DNA of 64,000 nt from assembly GCA_029204225.1 (NCBI GenBank), contig CM055095.1, forward strand, positions 21,990,699-22,054,698. The letters are read 5' to 3'. The notes under the pieces are model-generated. The model saw only the letters and a program-made list of their open reading frames with translations, had not been told where the DNA came from and made no database searches. A program made the position numbers and the translations under genes. Origin of the DNA: Diphasiastrum complanatum (taxonomy: Eukaryota; Streptophyta; Lycopodiopsida; Lycopodiales; Lycopodiaceae). Of this stretch, positions 45,650 through 55,893 are shown piece by piece (within the stretch, counting starts at the first letter, position 1; each line of letters opens with the position of its first letter).

Positions 45650-45997
45650 ATCAAGTGAGGTATGACAAGAGGGCCAAGAAGGCTCTACACATGATGAAGA
45701 TGAATGTTATCAATCTCTCAAGGAAGTTGGTAAGTGCACATCATCTTTAGAAGCATGGGATTCATTGAAGAAGCTTTATAAATCCAAGTCTATTTCTAGA
45801 GTTGTGACTCTAAGAAGGCAAATCTTTTCTTGTTTGCAAAAAAATGAAGAAAGTCCAAGTACTTTTGTTTTGTGGATGAAAGCATTGAATGATGAGTTGG
45901 CTTGCATTGATGAAAGCATTAAGGAAGGAGAGCTTATTCAAGTAATTCTTAATGGCGTGGTGGAGGCTCATGCTAACATTGTTCATCTCAAGAAGTG
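45650..45997 (+). pseudogene. Inverted central segment of copia H-type gag
   Basis: The plus strand encodes the middle of gag (Ala-Leu-His-Met-Met-Lys-Met-Asn-Val; then, after a frame change, Arg-Val-Val-Thr-Leu-Arg-Arg-Gln-Ile-Phe and Val-Ile-Leu-Asn-Gly-Val). It aligns with residues about 70-180 of the intact gag at 48901. It ends where the minus-strand gag C-terminal half at 45645 should begin, so the two halves face away from each other. Confidence 0.75.
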
Positions 45998-46755
45998 ACT
46001 CCATCCTCACTTTTCACAATGAACAGTTACTTGAGGTAAGCCTATCATTCCAACATGACTCCAATTGAGATTGCCATGTAGCAATGACCTGATCTTATTT
46101 TTCAACCTGTTTAAATGCACAAAGCACTCCTTTGAACAACAACAAATGCTTTCAAAAGAAATCACCAAGATTTGAAACTATCTCAAAAATTCTCTTCTAG
46201 CACTTATACCAAGCAAATCAACACACAGAATCATGGAATCTTGATCAACCTATGATCTATCCTCAATCTAATGACTTTTGCCACTTCCTAAGATTGAAAC
46301 ACACTCAAATGAAGTCCAGTAACCTCACTATCTAGAGATCAATCAAAATTAGGGTTTTGACAAAGTCACAAAAAATTGACTATTCCAAATCTACATGCAA
46401 ACTATCAACTATTGACTAATTGTCAACTATCAACTCAACTTTGACCTGAACTATCAAATTGACCATAATTATGGGACTAGTTAGAATGAAGTATTTTTTT
46501 CTACCAAATTTGATGTAGACTAATCACTGCTCGATTATGCTACTGTATGCAGAAAAACATCACTGTCCGCAAGTGACTATAGATCACAATGAAGAATGTA
46601 CTATTCAAATTAGTCTCTTCTTCTCACTTAGTCTGTTTACAAGAATTGATTAGATGATAACCTTTGTTACTTTGTACGTATAGACACAAAGTAAGATCAG
46701 TAGATATATAAGATCAGACGATCATATACAGAATCTATCCAGAGACAAATAGCAG
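45998..46755. other. Unassigned AT-rich sequence between copia pieces
   Basis: No coding pattern. It may include the leader of element H: a degenerate minus-strand primer-binding site (10 of 12) is possible near 46199-46210, but no LTR could be placed beside it. Confidence 0.35.
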
Positions 46756-47081
46756 CAGCTAAGATGGCAAACGAGCTAACATGGATCAATTAAATGTTGG
46801 AAGGATTAGATGAAAATATTTTTGAACCTTATGTCTTGCTTATGGATAACACTTCAGCAAACTATCTTACAAAAGATCATGTATTTAATTCGAGAACGAA
46901 ACACATAGCTATCAAGTATCATGTCATTCGAGACTTAGTTGAAAAGAAGATACTGAAGACAGTCTTCATACCTACTGAGGAAATGACAACTGATACCTTT
47001 ACAAAGCCATTGAGTAAAGCTTTGTTTGAGAAGTAGCAAAGAAGATTGGGGTTAATCCAACTACCCACTTTGAGAGGGAGC
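46756..47081 (+). pseudogene. Copia F/G-type RNase H end and polypurine tract
   Basis: The plus strand reads Met-Ala-Asn-Glu-Leu-Thr-Trp, then Asp-Asn-Thr-Ser-Ala, His-Ile-Ala-Ile-Lys-Tyr-His and Asp-Thr-Phe-Thr-Lys-Pro-Leu-Ser, the end of copia RNase H. It has one internal stop near 46790 and another at 47034. It resembles the RNase H of element G. The purine tract TTGAGAGGGAGC (47070-47081) leads into the LTR. Confidence 0.75.
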
Positions 47082-47724
47082 TGTAGAACACCTCAATAGA
47101 CAAGTCTCATTTCTACTAACAAAGTGTACAGTTTAATTGACAAAGGTTGAGAAATCAAATTCGAAATAATCGACATGTATTTATTCGAATCAACCAATGA
47201 TGATTCGATCTTGATTCATTCCACATTTATATATTTGACCTTTATTCTTGTTCAATAGATGAACGAATTCAAAAGATAAACTATCAAACCTAGAAACAAA
47301 ATGTCATTGTATATCCGTTTTAACGGTTAGATTAACTGTATATAGGAGGAAGAAGGCCAAGAGACCTATCCTGTGACAATATAAATACATGTACACTTAC
47401 TCATTGTAAGTAGATGAAGGTAGATAGATAGAAGCAGATAGAAGAATCAGAATCAATGGATTGATTTTTACTTCATTTGGTGTTTCATGCTTATTTCTGC
47501 TAGAAATAAGTATGAAACACCAAATTAAGTAAAAATCAAATATCATATTTGTTCTGATTATCTAAAATTATCCATCACACTCATACACATGTTTAAATCT
47601 GCACAATTTATTCAAACATAATAGAACCTGCTCTATTCGTAAATAGGCCAGATTCAAACACGATTGAAGATGCTGATAATAGTTTGATTTATTCTAAAGG
47701 AAAATTCCCGGTGTTTTTCCTACA
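47082..47724 (+). repeat. 3' LTR following the 46.8-kb RNase H
   Basis: It starts TGTAGAACACC after the purine tract and probably ends TTTTTCCTACA at 47724, by similarity to 31691-32011. It holds a very long hairpin at 47461-47539. Confidence 0.65.
47461..47539. repeat. Long near-perfect hairpin inside the LTR
   Basis: The arms at 47461-47498 and 47502-47539 are 38 bp with two mismatches and a 3-base loop (GCT). In RNA this would be a very stable stem. Confidence 0.92.
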
Positions 47725-48029
47725 ATTCGATGATGTAGTGGAGTGTCTAAATAGTCCTCCCAAGAAGAATAAAAACAATAAATTATAAGGATCGATATTT
47801 CAATATTTGGACAATTGCTAGATGACTAGATCATTCATTAACTTGGTAGGATATATTCTTAAGTAGGTGTCGTTGACAACCATGAAGAGTTCAAATAATT
47901 AGTAATCTATGACAACCATGCAATCTTCGATAGATATTCTATGTTAATCTATGGAATAAAAGCATCAAATAGAGAGAAGAAAAACTCGAAAACATTCGAC
48001 TATGATTAACAAATGATCCTCAAATGTGA
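47725..48029. other. Unassigned AT-rich sequence
   Basis: No coding pattern or repeat partner recognised. Confidence 0.4.
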
Positions 48030-48155
48030 ATGATCTTATTAAGCTTTATGATTAGCACACAAATTGATTCTAGATTGAATAGCAAGATCTAGTACAGAAT
48101 TTAATGGCTTAATCACAATCTAGCATGCTAAGAATCAAAGAATGATAGCTTTGCA
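48030..48155 (-). repeat. Inverted LTR fragment of element-E type
   Basis: The reverse complement matches 29490-29620 (CATGCTAGATTGTGATT, AGATCTTG, CAATCTAGAATCAATTT). The sequence to its right matches the E leader in direct orientation, so the LTR piece is flipped relative to its own internal region. Confidence 0.75.
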
Positions 48156-48900
48156 TGCTATTATCTCTAATTGTTCAAGAATTTGTGAGCTAATTCAAGC
48201 AAAAAAAGTAGTTAATCACTTTTCTTTACCTTTCCTTGAAAAGTGTTTGGATCAAAGAGGATAGAAACTGAATTTTCAGGCCAGAACTAACATTGTACGG
48301 AATTTTAGAATTCCGCACATGTGAAAATCAGAGATTTTCAGTCCCCTTTAATTCCTTTCTATTTGGTCCAAAGAAAGTGGTGTTATAGCTTGATGGAAAT
48401 CTTATGAAGAGTACTTTCCATAACAATTGATCCCAAATCAATCTGATGTGTCTATCAAGAGTTATAAACTCTTAAAGAGGGTAGGGAGAGGTCCAAAATC
48501 CGAGTGACTTCTTTTTGATTTGATTCAATCTTGCTTGATTCTTAATCCATTGTTTTGAGTATCCAACACAAGAAACTAAAGATCAAGACAAAGTTTGATG
48601 TTATTGAACACCTTTGAGCCTTCTGTGAATCATTAGTGTTTTCTTTTGAAGCATCTAACACGTGCCAAAAGTAGAATTCAAACTTGTCTAAGTGCCTCAA
48701 TCCATTTTGAGAGACTGATCTAGATTATCTTGCTTTGTGGAATATTTGAGATCTATCTCAACAAATACAGTTGCACGTTTTTCACATAGGAAGGTAGTAC
48801 ACCCTTGAAAATACCTATAGTGAAAGAGAGTAGCAACATTAAGTCAAATTGGAACAAGCTCAAACATATAATTGTCCAATAACAAGAAAGTCTTCACAAT
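48156..48900 (+). other. Copia E/H-type leader upstream of gag
   Basis: Closely similar to 29660-30411 throughout. Non-coding. It contains the expected untranslated leader and no visible primer-binding site because of the rearrangement at its left end. Confidence 0.7.
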
Positions 48901-49848
48901 ATGGCATCTGTGGGAGGATATCTCCTAGAAGCAAGTGAAAGACTAGGTACCTCTAATTACTCAATATGGAAGGTAAGTATGAAGTCTATTTTGATACTCC
49001 AAGATATTATAGACATAGTACTTGGTATTGAGGAGGACCCTCGAGCACAGCTTGAGGAGGAGGAGCTTCGAGCACAACTTGAAATACCAAAGTACAAGAA
49101 GAGAGCTAGAATGGCTCTACATTTCATTAAAATGAATGTCTCTAATGAGATTCTGAGAGAAATAGGATCTTGCACCACTACCAAAGATGACTGGGATGCA
49201 CTTAAGTCCATCTATGAAGCTAAGAACACTTCTAGAATTCTCACTCTTAGAAATCGGATTTTCCAAAGTTTTCAAAGAAGTAAGGAGAGTGCATCAAATT
49301 ATGTTCTGAGAGTAAAAGATCTTCATAGGGAGCTTGCTTGTGTTGGTGTCAAAATCAATCAAGATGAGCTAGTACAAGTCATTTTAAATGGCTTAAAAGA
49401 AGACTATGATAATCTTGTTCAATCCTTTGCCATTAAGGAGGAGTTGCCCAATTTGGAAACTCTTCAAGGAATTCTCATCTCTGAAGAAGCTAGGCGAAGT
49501 TACAAACTTTCTAGGATGAACAAAGTCGAGCATATTGGAAGTGACAAAGCTCTCTTTGTCAAGGACAAGCATAAAGGAAGGAGCAAGAACCAGTTTTCTC
49601 AAGTTTTCAACAAAGACAAAGCCAAGGAAAGAGACAAAGATGGTGAAGAGAATGACTCATCTCATCCTTCTACTTCAAAGACCAAGAAGAAGAAAGTCAA
49701 GTGTTTCTTTTGTAGCAAGAAGGGGCACTATGACTCTAATTGCTTCAAAAAGAAAAATCAACTCAAACAAGCAAATCTCTCTAATGAGAAAGAAGAAGAT
49801 TTTATTGCAAGTGATGGAGAAGGATCACTCATGGTGTCAAGTACATAA
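48901..49848 (+). CDS. Intact copia gag, 315 aa, without pol
   Basis: A single open frame from an ATG in the same context as the gag of element E. The copia gag (UBN2-type) region spans residues about 10-200, with Tyr-Ser-Ile-Trp-Lys-Val, Arg-Ala-Arg-Met-Ala-Leu and Asp-Asp-Trp-Asp-Ala-Leu. A Lys-rich stretch follows, then a zinc knuckle Cys-Phe-Phe-Cys-X4-His-X4-Cys at residues 268-281. It would form the particle shell and bind RNA. The frame ends 5 bp before the tail of the minus-strand integrase of element I, so protease and all of pol have been cut away. A 7-residue Glu-rich duplication near residues 42-55 is not present in element E. Expression is unknown. Confidence 0.85.
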   Translation: MASVGGYLLEASERLGTSNYSIWKVSMKSILILQDIIDIVLGIEEDPRAQLEEEELRAQLEIPKYKKRARMALHFIKMNVSNEILREIGSCTTTKDDWDALKSIYEAKNTSRILTLRNRIFQSFQRSKESASNYVLRVKDLHRELACVGVKINQDELVQVILNGLKEDYDNLVQSFAIKEELPNLETLQGILISEEARRSYKLSRMNKVEHIGSDKALFVKDKHKGRSKNQFSQVFNKDKAKERDKDGEENDSSHPSTSKTKKKKVKCFFCSKKGHYDSNCFKKKNQLKQANLSNEKEEDFIASDGEGSLMVSST

Positions 49849-49852
49849 AGTT

Positions 49853-51766
49853 TTAAATTCGTTGGAAATGTACTCACCTCCACGATCAGTGCAAATTTGC
49901 TTCAACTTGTCTCAGCCCAATTGGTATACTCAACGAATTTCTCGAAAGCTTCTGATTTTGTATGCATAAAGTATACTACAGCGAACTTGCTGAGGTCATC
50001 AATAAACGTAATGAAATATTTTGCATCACCTAAAGACAATACTCCAAATGGTCCACAGATATCCGAATGTACAATTTTCAGTACCTTGGTTGCTTTAGAA
50101 ACATCTTTATTGAAAGGTGCACAAGTTATTTTGTCTTTAAGACAAGATTTGCAGGTAGTTCGAATATCTCAACTCTTGATTTCGACTCCTTCAATTTTCT
50201 TTGACTCTTGTTGGCTTGGTACAAGGCTTCCATGTTCATGTGACATAACCTCTCGTGCCACATAATATCTGTCAATTCTTGAGCTTGATTCGCTTGCTCG
50301 ACTTGAGTTCGAATGCTCAAGTGATTCAAATTTCCATTTTTGTTACCTTTAGTAACTAGGTTATCAAAATCTTCATCGAACAATTTACAAGAGTCCTGTG
50401 TTGACTATCTTTGCTATGGATAAAAGATCTTTATCAAGTGTAGGAACATAGAGAACTTCCTCTAGCTTCTTGTCACCCTGATTCGCGTCTAACCACAGTA
50501 CACCAGTTCCGTCAACTTCATGCTTAGAGCCATCTCCAAGTACAATGTATCTCGAAGAATTCATCTTCTTATAGTATGATAAAATTTGTTTCGAGAAAAC
50601 AAAATGTGAGGTGGCTCCCGAATCAAGTACTACTTCTCAAATTTTTGAATTCAAAGAACAACATAGATCAGTACAAACATATGCTGCTGAGTTTCTTGTC
50701 GTCCTCTCTTCTGCTCCTCTAGAGCATTTTGCTTTGTCTTTGACAAAATTTGAATATGAAGGTTCACTTCGATTTTGCTCCTTATTCTTGGATTTTGATA
50801 ATAATCTACTACTACATGACCCTGTTTATGACAATGAATACAATCAATCTTTGGGTTCAACCAACACTTGTCTTCTGGATGACCTAATCTTTTGCATCTG
50901 TTGCAAATCTTCCTATCACCAAAATCTTTTGAGTGTTGTTTACTTGATTGTCAATCATTTGTCTTGGATTCATCTGAACGATTTTCATTCTTTCTTCGAT
51001 TGCTATCGGCCTTCTGAGATGACTCCCTCTTAGACCGAGACTTCTTCAAAGATTGATTCTTCTGAGTAAATAGAGCTTTTTTCAAATCACCATTGTCATC
51101 ATAGAATCCGCGAGGTTCTACTTCCTCTTTGACTCCATCTATTGCCTTCTGAAGTGTCATAGACAAATCTTTTGCCAGTAAAGTTCAAGTTGTGTGGAAT
51201 GACATGGACATGGCTCGAAGAAAATAGCTAAGTTGTTTTTCCTTTGAGATTGCATTTTTTGTGTCAAAATTCTGCAAAGAAAAAAATAGATCCTTTATTT
51301 TTCACACAAAAGTGGTCAAATCTTTGTTGTCCCATTGTAGGTAAGTCAATTGGTCCTCCAAGAACATGATTTGATTCCGTGATCGAGTCTCATTTTTGGT
51401 TTGCAATTCTTCCCACAATTCTTTCGCATTCGAAGTTGAGAAAAGATCTAGCATTATGTTGTCATTCACTGAAAACGAAATAATTGCTATAGCTTTGTCA
51501 TTTTTCTCCCTCCATTCACGAAATTCTTTTCCAGGAGTAATTGGCTTCTCTTCTGTTGAATCTACCCATTGTCAAAGACCTTCGCCCTTTTGTATGAGTG
51601 AAGTCTTTAATCTCCAGACTAGATAATTTGAACCTTCTGTATCCAAGATCGTACTGATCTTAGACTGAATGCTGTAGATTGAAGACATCTTCAAATCTTC
51701 TGAATTTTTAAAAATAAGCTCTTTGAAACCACAATGATGTTGTTGAGCTTTAACACTCAAACACAC
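49853..51766 (-). pseudogene. Copia I remnant: gag, protease, integrase N-terminal half
   Basis: Minus strand: the gag N-terminus (Asn-Tyr-Leu-Val-Trp-Arg-Leu-Lys, then Gln-Lys-Gly-Glu-Gly-Leu near 51580). The gag zinc knuckle near 50840 has its last Cys replaced by Tyr (Cys-X2-Cys-X4-His-X4-Tyr). Protease carries intact Asp-Ser-Gly-Ala (near 50625) and Tyr-Val-Pro-Thr-Leu (near 50440). GAG-pre-integrase (Trp-His-Glu-Arg-Leu-Cys-His) and the first integrase Asp (Phe-Ile-Asp-Asp-Leu-Ser near 50010) follow. The second Asp motif (Thr-Asp-Arg-Gly-Gly-Glu-Tyr) is the last thing before the break at 49853. Several frameshifts. Its 5' side abuts the LTR of element J. Confidence 0.78.
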
Positions 51767-51784
51767 TCTTGTCGAGTAACTTGG

Positions 51785-52542
51785 TGTTGGATTTTAATGC
51801 TCAGGACCAAATCCATGGAGTAATGAGCATCTTGAAAGATTCAACCAAAGTCGACTCCATCAACTTCAAAGTCATCGAAGTGTCTGAAGTCCGACTTCAT
51901 CGACTTCGACTTCTTATGTATATACCCATCAACCAAACTCATCGACATTTCAACACTAACTCCATCAACCGAATTCGTCGACATGTCCGGCTTCGATGAC
52001 TTACCTGACGTCACCGACTTTTCACTAACTAACTCAACTTCGTCAACTTCTTCTTTATCAGAGAAAAGTCGATCCATGAGCTGTCAGATGACTTCAAGTA
52101 CATCTCTGATAGTCCACCTAATTTGTACATACATTTACAATTAGAAAATACGGCCATCTAATGCATAACGTCTATAGTACATTAAGTAGTTAAGATTTCA
52201 TGCTCCCAATGAACTGAACACTGACATGCAATCATCAATGTATAGCGTCAGCACTCTTGCCAGATTGGTGAGGTTGTATTTTAGCTAAGTAACTAAGTTG
52301 CTATCAATTAGTTAGGTTTTTGCAATCAAAGATAATTAGCTGGAGAATTTTGTGCTGCTCCACGCTCTTGTACTCATTTTTCATTCAATTAGAGTGAAAG
52401 TTTTGTCTCACTTCTGCTTCGTTCGTTTGCGTAGCTACCCAGTTTTGATCTTGACTAATTTTGTTGTTAACTGTTGCACTACCGATCCACAAACCATCCA
52501 TCCGCTATCAGACTTCCGTTGCTATCCAACCATTTTCCAACA
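51785..52542 (+). repeat. 5' LTR of element J
   Basis: 758 bp, starts TGTTGGATTTTAATGC and ends TTTTCCAACA beside the primer-binding site. The first third is packed with TCGAC/CATCGAC/ACTTC motifs. Confidence 0.88.
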
Positions 52543-52554
52543 TGGTATCAGAGC
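52543..52554 (+). other. Primer-binding site of element J
   Basis: Perfect TGGTATCAGAGC with no spacer from the LTR. Confidence 0.9.
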
Positions 52555-52681
52555 GAGTGGCTCAGTAATATGCATTTCTATTGCAGGTTATCAGTTTTGT
52601 TTCTACCAATACTTCATCTCAGCAAGTGCACAACTAGTAGTATTCAGATATTGTTGTTTCTACCAATAATCTCTACACCAG

Positions 52682-55308
52682 AATGGATTCATCTTCTAGT
52701 TCATCTTTGATTGACAAGCTCGACGGAGAGAACTGTGGGACATCGTCGATGGCACTAAGGTCAAACCAGAGGCTGATGCAGCCAACATCACCAAATGGAG
52801 ACAGACAGATGGCAAGGCATTTGCCTTGATCACTCTCAATATCAAGGATTCTCAGATCATCCACATACGTGCTACTCGGACCGCTAAGGATGCATGGGAC
52901 ATCCTAACAACTCTTTATGATATCAGAGATGTCACCTCCAAGCTTCATCTGAGGAATAAATTCTTCACTCTCAGAATGTCTGATGTAGATAGTGTTTCGA
53001 GCCATCTCAACACTTTCAAGAACCTTATGGAGCAGTTGAAAATCAGACTCGGAGAAAGATCAAGGCTCTACATACTGATGGAGGGGGAGAATCATCTCCA
53101 CCGAATTCAAGGAATTCTGCAAGGCAAATGGAATACATCAACAATACACAACCAGCTGCTCACCTCAGTCCAATGGTGTAGCTGAAAGGAAGAATTGAAC
53201 ACTCATCGAAAGTGCCAAGAGCATGATGGCCTATGCCTCTCTTCCAAAGAGTTTTTGGGCAGAAGCTGTTACTACAACAGCCTATCTAACCGATCCATCA
53301 CCAAGGCTTTGAATGGCCAAACACCTTATGAGGTGTGGATAGGCAGTCAAGCATATCCGAGTGTTTGGATGTATTGCCTACGCTCAAATCCCTGAAGATC
53401 TAAGAAAGAAGGTATGATATGAGCAAAAAATAGATCTTTATCAACTACTCCCCAATCGATCTTTATCGGCTACTCCCCATACCACAAGGCATACAAGCTC
53501 TACAACGTGGACACTCAGAAATCGTTCACCAGTAGAGATGTCGTTTTTGTGGAAGACGGATTTATCAACCACAAGGGGAAAGCTCCATCGACTTCTAGTC
53601 CAAGAGTTGACAACTTCGAACTCAAGACTGATCATAAGCTCGACACTGACTCCTCCGACAATGAGTCAAAGTCGAATCACATCAGAGGACTGAAGTTCAA
53701 CCCAGAAGATCAAACCGGTCTAGACAGCCTCCATCCCAATCTATGAATGATCCGACCTACTACTTTGGACAAGAACCAACCACAGCTTCAGAGGCAATGT
53801 CGACACCTGATCCTGATCACTGGAAAGTTGCAATGGACACCGAATTTGATTCTCTTATGAAGAATCAAACATACACTGTTACTGAGCTGCCAAAGGATCA
53901 AAATCCGATTCCATGCAAATGGATTTTTAAGGCAAAGTATGATGCTGAAGGAAGACTCAATCGATACAAGGCCAAGCTTGTTGCCAAAGGCTTCTCCCAG
54001 ATCCCAGATCTGGATTATTTGGAGACCTTCAGCCCTATCGTTAAGCATGCTTTGATTCACCTACTACTCTTTTTTGCAGTTGTAGCCGATTTCGAAATCC
54101 ACCAAATGGATGTCCAGACTGCCTTCCTCAACGGAACTACCGAAGAGGAGATCTACATATCACAGCAAGAGGGATACGAGCTCAAGAGTAAGAAGCACCT
54201 AGTGTGCAAAATTCACAAAGCTCTCTATGGTTTGAAACAATCACCAAAAGCTTGGTTTTAGAAGATCAATGCATTTCTAGTCGAGAATGGATTTACTCCA
54301 AACTCAACAGACTTGAATGTTTACTTCAAGTATGTTTCTAGTTCCTTCATTATCATCACTCTCTATGTTGATGATACGTTACTTTTTAGTAACAACTTGA
54401 ATTTGATGAAGGATACGAAATGCATGCTAGACCAGGAGTACAAAATGACTTATATGGGTCCAGCCCATTACTGTCTCGGAATCCAAATCTATCGAGATCG
54501 ACCCAGCAAATAGATCTTCATCAATCAACAATGATATCTCATCAACGTGCTAGAAAAATATAGAATGGCCAATTGCAAATCAAACTACTTCCCACTCAAC
54601 CCTGGTCTGAAGCTGTCGAAGGAGCAATGTCCACAATCTGAGACAGAGAAGGAGGAAATGAGGCAATATCCATTTCACTCCATTATCGGGTCACTCATGT
54701 ATGCTATGCTATGCACTCGACCTGACTCGACATACTCCATCAGTTCTCTCAGCCAATTCCTATCGAATCCAGGGCCAACTCATTGGAAAGCTCTCATGAA
54801 GGTCATGAAGGTCATGAAGTATGTCCAAGCTACAAAACATCTCAGCATCTATTATGGAGGTAGCCAATCTGCCAATATTCTTGAAGGATATACAGATGCA
54901 GATTGGGCAGGAGATATCGACACCAGAAGATCAACTTTTGGATTTGTATTCTTATTGAATCAAGGCCCAATCTCATGGAACAACCGAAAGCAGACCTCAG
55001 TAGCATTATCTTCAACCGAATCAGAATACATAACTGTTACAAATGCTACCAAGGAGGCAATCTGGCTAAGAGACCTGCTTGTAGATATCAGCCATGCTCA
55101 GGAACATCCAACGACAATTTATTGTGATAATCAAAGCACAATAGCACTCTCTCTAAATCCAAGATTTCACTCTCGCAGCAAACACATTGAAATCAGGTAT
55201 CACTACCTTAGAGAAAAAGTGCAAGGCAAGGAAGTGCCGTTGTTTTACTAGAGGACAAAGTTAATGGTAGCAGATTACTTCACAAAAGCTCTATCAAAGA
55301 AGCACCAT
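52682..55308 (+). pseudogene. Copia J polyprotein remnant: gag joined to integrase, RT, RNase H
   Basis: An ATG at 52682 opens gag (Asp-Ser-Ser-Ser...Leu-Asp-Gly-Glu-Asn; Thr-Ala-Lys-Asp-Ala-Trp-Asp near 52880). Near 53045 it passes directly into integrase at the second catalytic Asp (Thr-Asp-Gly-Gly-Gly-Glu), then Ser-Pro-Gln-Ser-Asn-Gly-Val-Ala-Glu-Arg with the catalytic Glu. The gag end, protease and first half of integrase are deleted. Reverse transcriptase runs from 53743, with Tyr-Val-Asp-Asp near 54364. RNase H (54547-55251) keeps Asp-Ala-Asp-Trp-Ala-Gly, Ser-Ser-Thr-Glu-Ser-Glu-Tyr and Asp-Asn-Gln-Ser. Stops at 54259 and 54511 and several frameshifts disable it. Confidence 0.85.
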
Positions 55309-55363
55309 CTCAGATTTAATGACATGTTAAATTTGAAGATCCAAGTTTTTCAGGATCCACATT

Positions 55364-55372
55364 AAGGGGGAG
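55364..55372 (+). other. Polypurine tract of element J
   Basis: AAGGGGGAG directly before the 3' LTR start TGTTGG. Confidence 0.85.
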
Positions 55373-55893
55373 TGTTGGATTTTAATGCTCAGGAGCATAT
55401 CCATGGAGTAATGAGCATTCTGAAAGATTCAGTCGAAGTCGACTCCATCAACTTCGAAGTCATCGAAGTGTTCGATGTCCAACTTCATCGACTTTGACTT
55501 CTCATGTATATACCCATCAACCAAATTCATCGACATTTCAACACTAACTCCACCAACCGAATTCGTCGACATGTCCGACTTTGACAACTTACCTAACGTC
55601 ACCGACTTTTCACCAACTAACTCAACTTCATCGACTTCTTCTTTATCAGGGAAAAGTCGATCCATGAATTGTCAGACTGCTTCAAGTACATCTCTGACAG
55701 TCCACCTAATTTGTACATACATTTGCAATTAGAGAAGACGACCATCTAATGCATAATGGCTATAGTACATTAAGTAGTTAAGATTTCATGCTCCTAATGC
55801 ACTAAGCACTGACATGCAATCATCAATGTTTAGCATCAACACTCTTGCCAGATTGGTGAGGCTATATTCTAGTTAAGTATCTAAGTTGCTATC
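55373..55893 (+). repeat. 3' LTR of element J, truncated
   Basis: It matches 51785-52305 and stops at GTTGCTATC, where copy 2 of the non-coding element begins. The remaining LTR sequence is not found on the other side. Confidence 0.88.

Larger units (their letters stand above)
51785..55893 (+). mobile_element. Ty1/copia element J, 3' LTR truncated by a nested element
   Basis: 5' LTR, primer-binding site, gag joined to integrase, reverse transcriptase, RNase H, polypurine tract and the first 521 bp of the 3' LTR. The LTR copies differ by roughly 8-10% by eye over the shared part, so the insertion is old. The non-coding LTR element copy 2 enters the 3' LTR at 55894. Confidence 0.88.
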
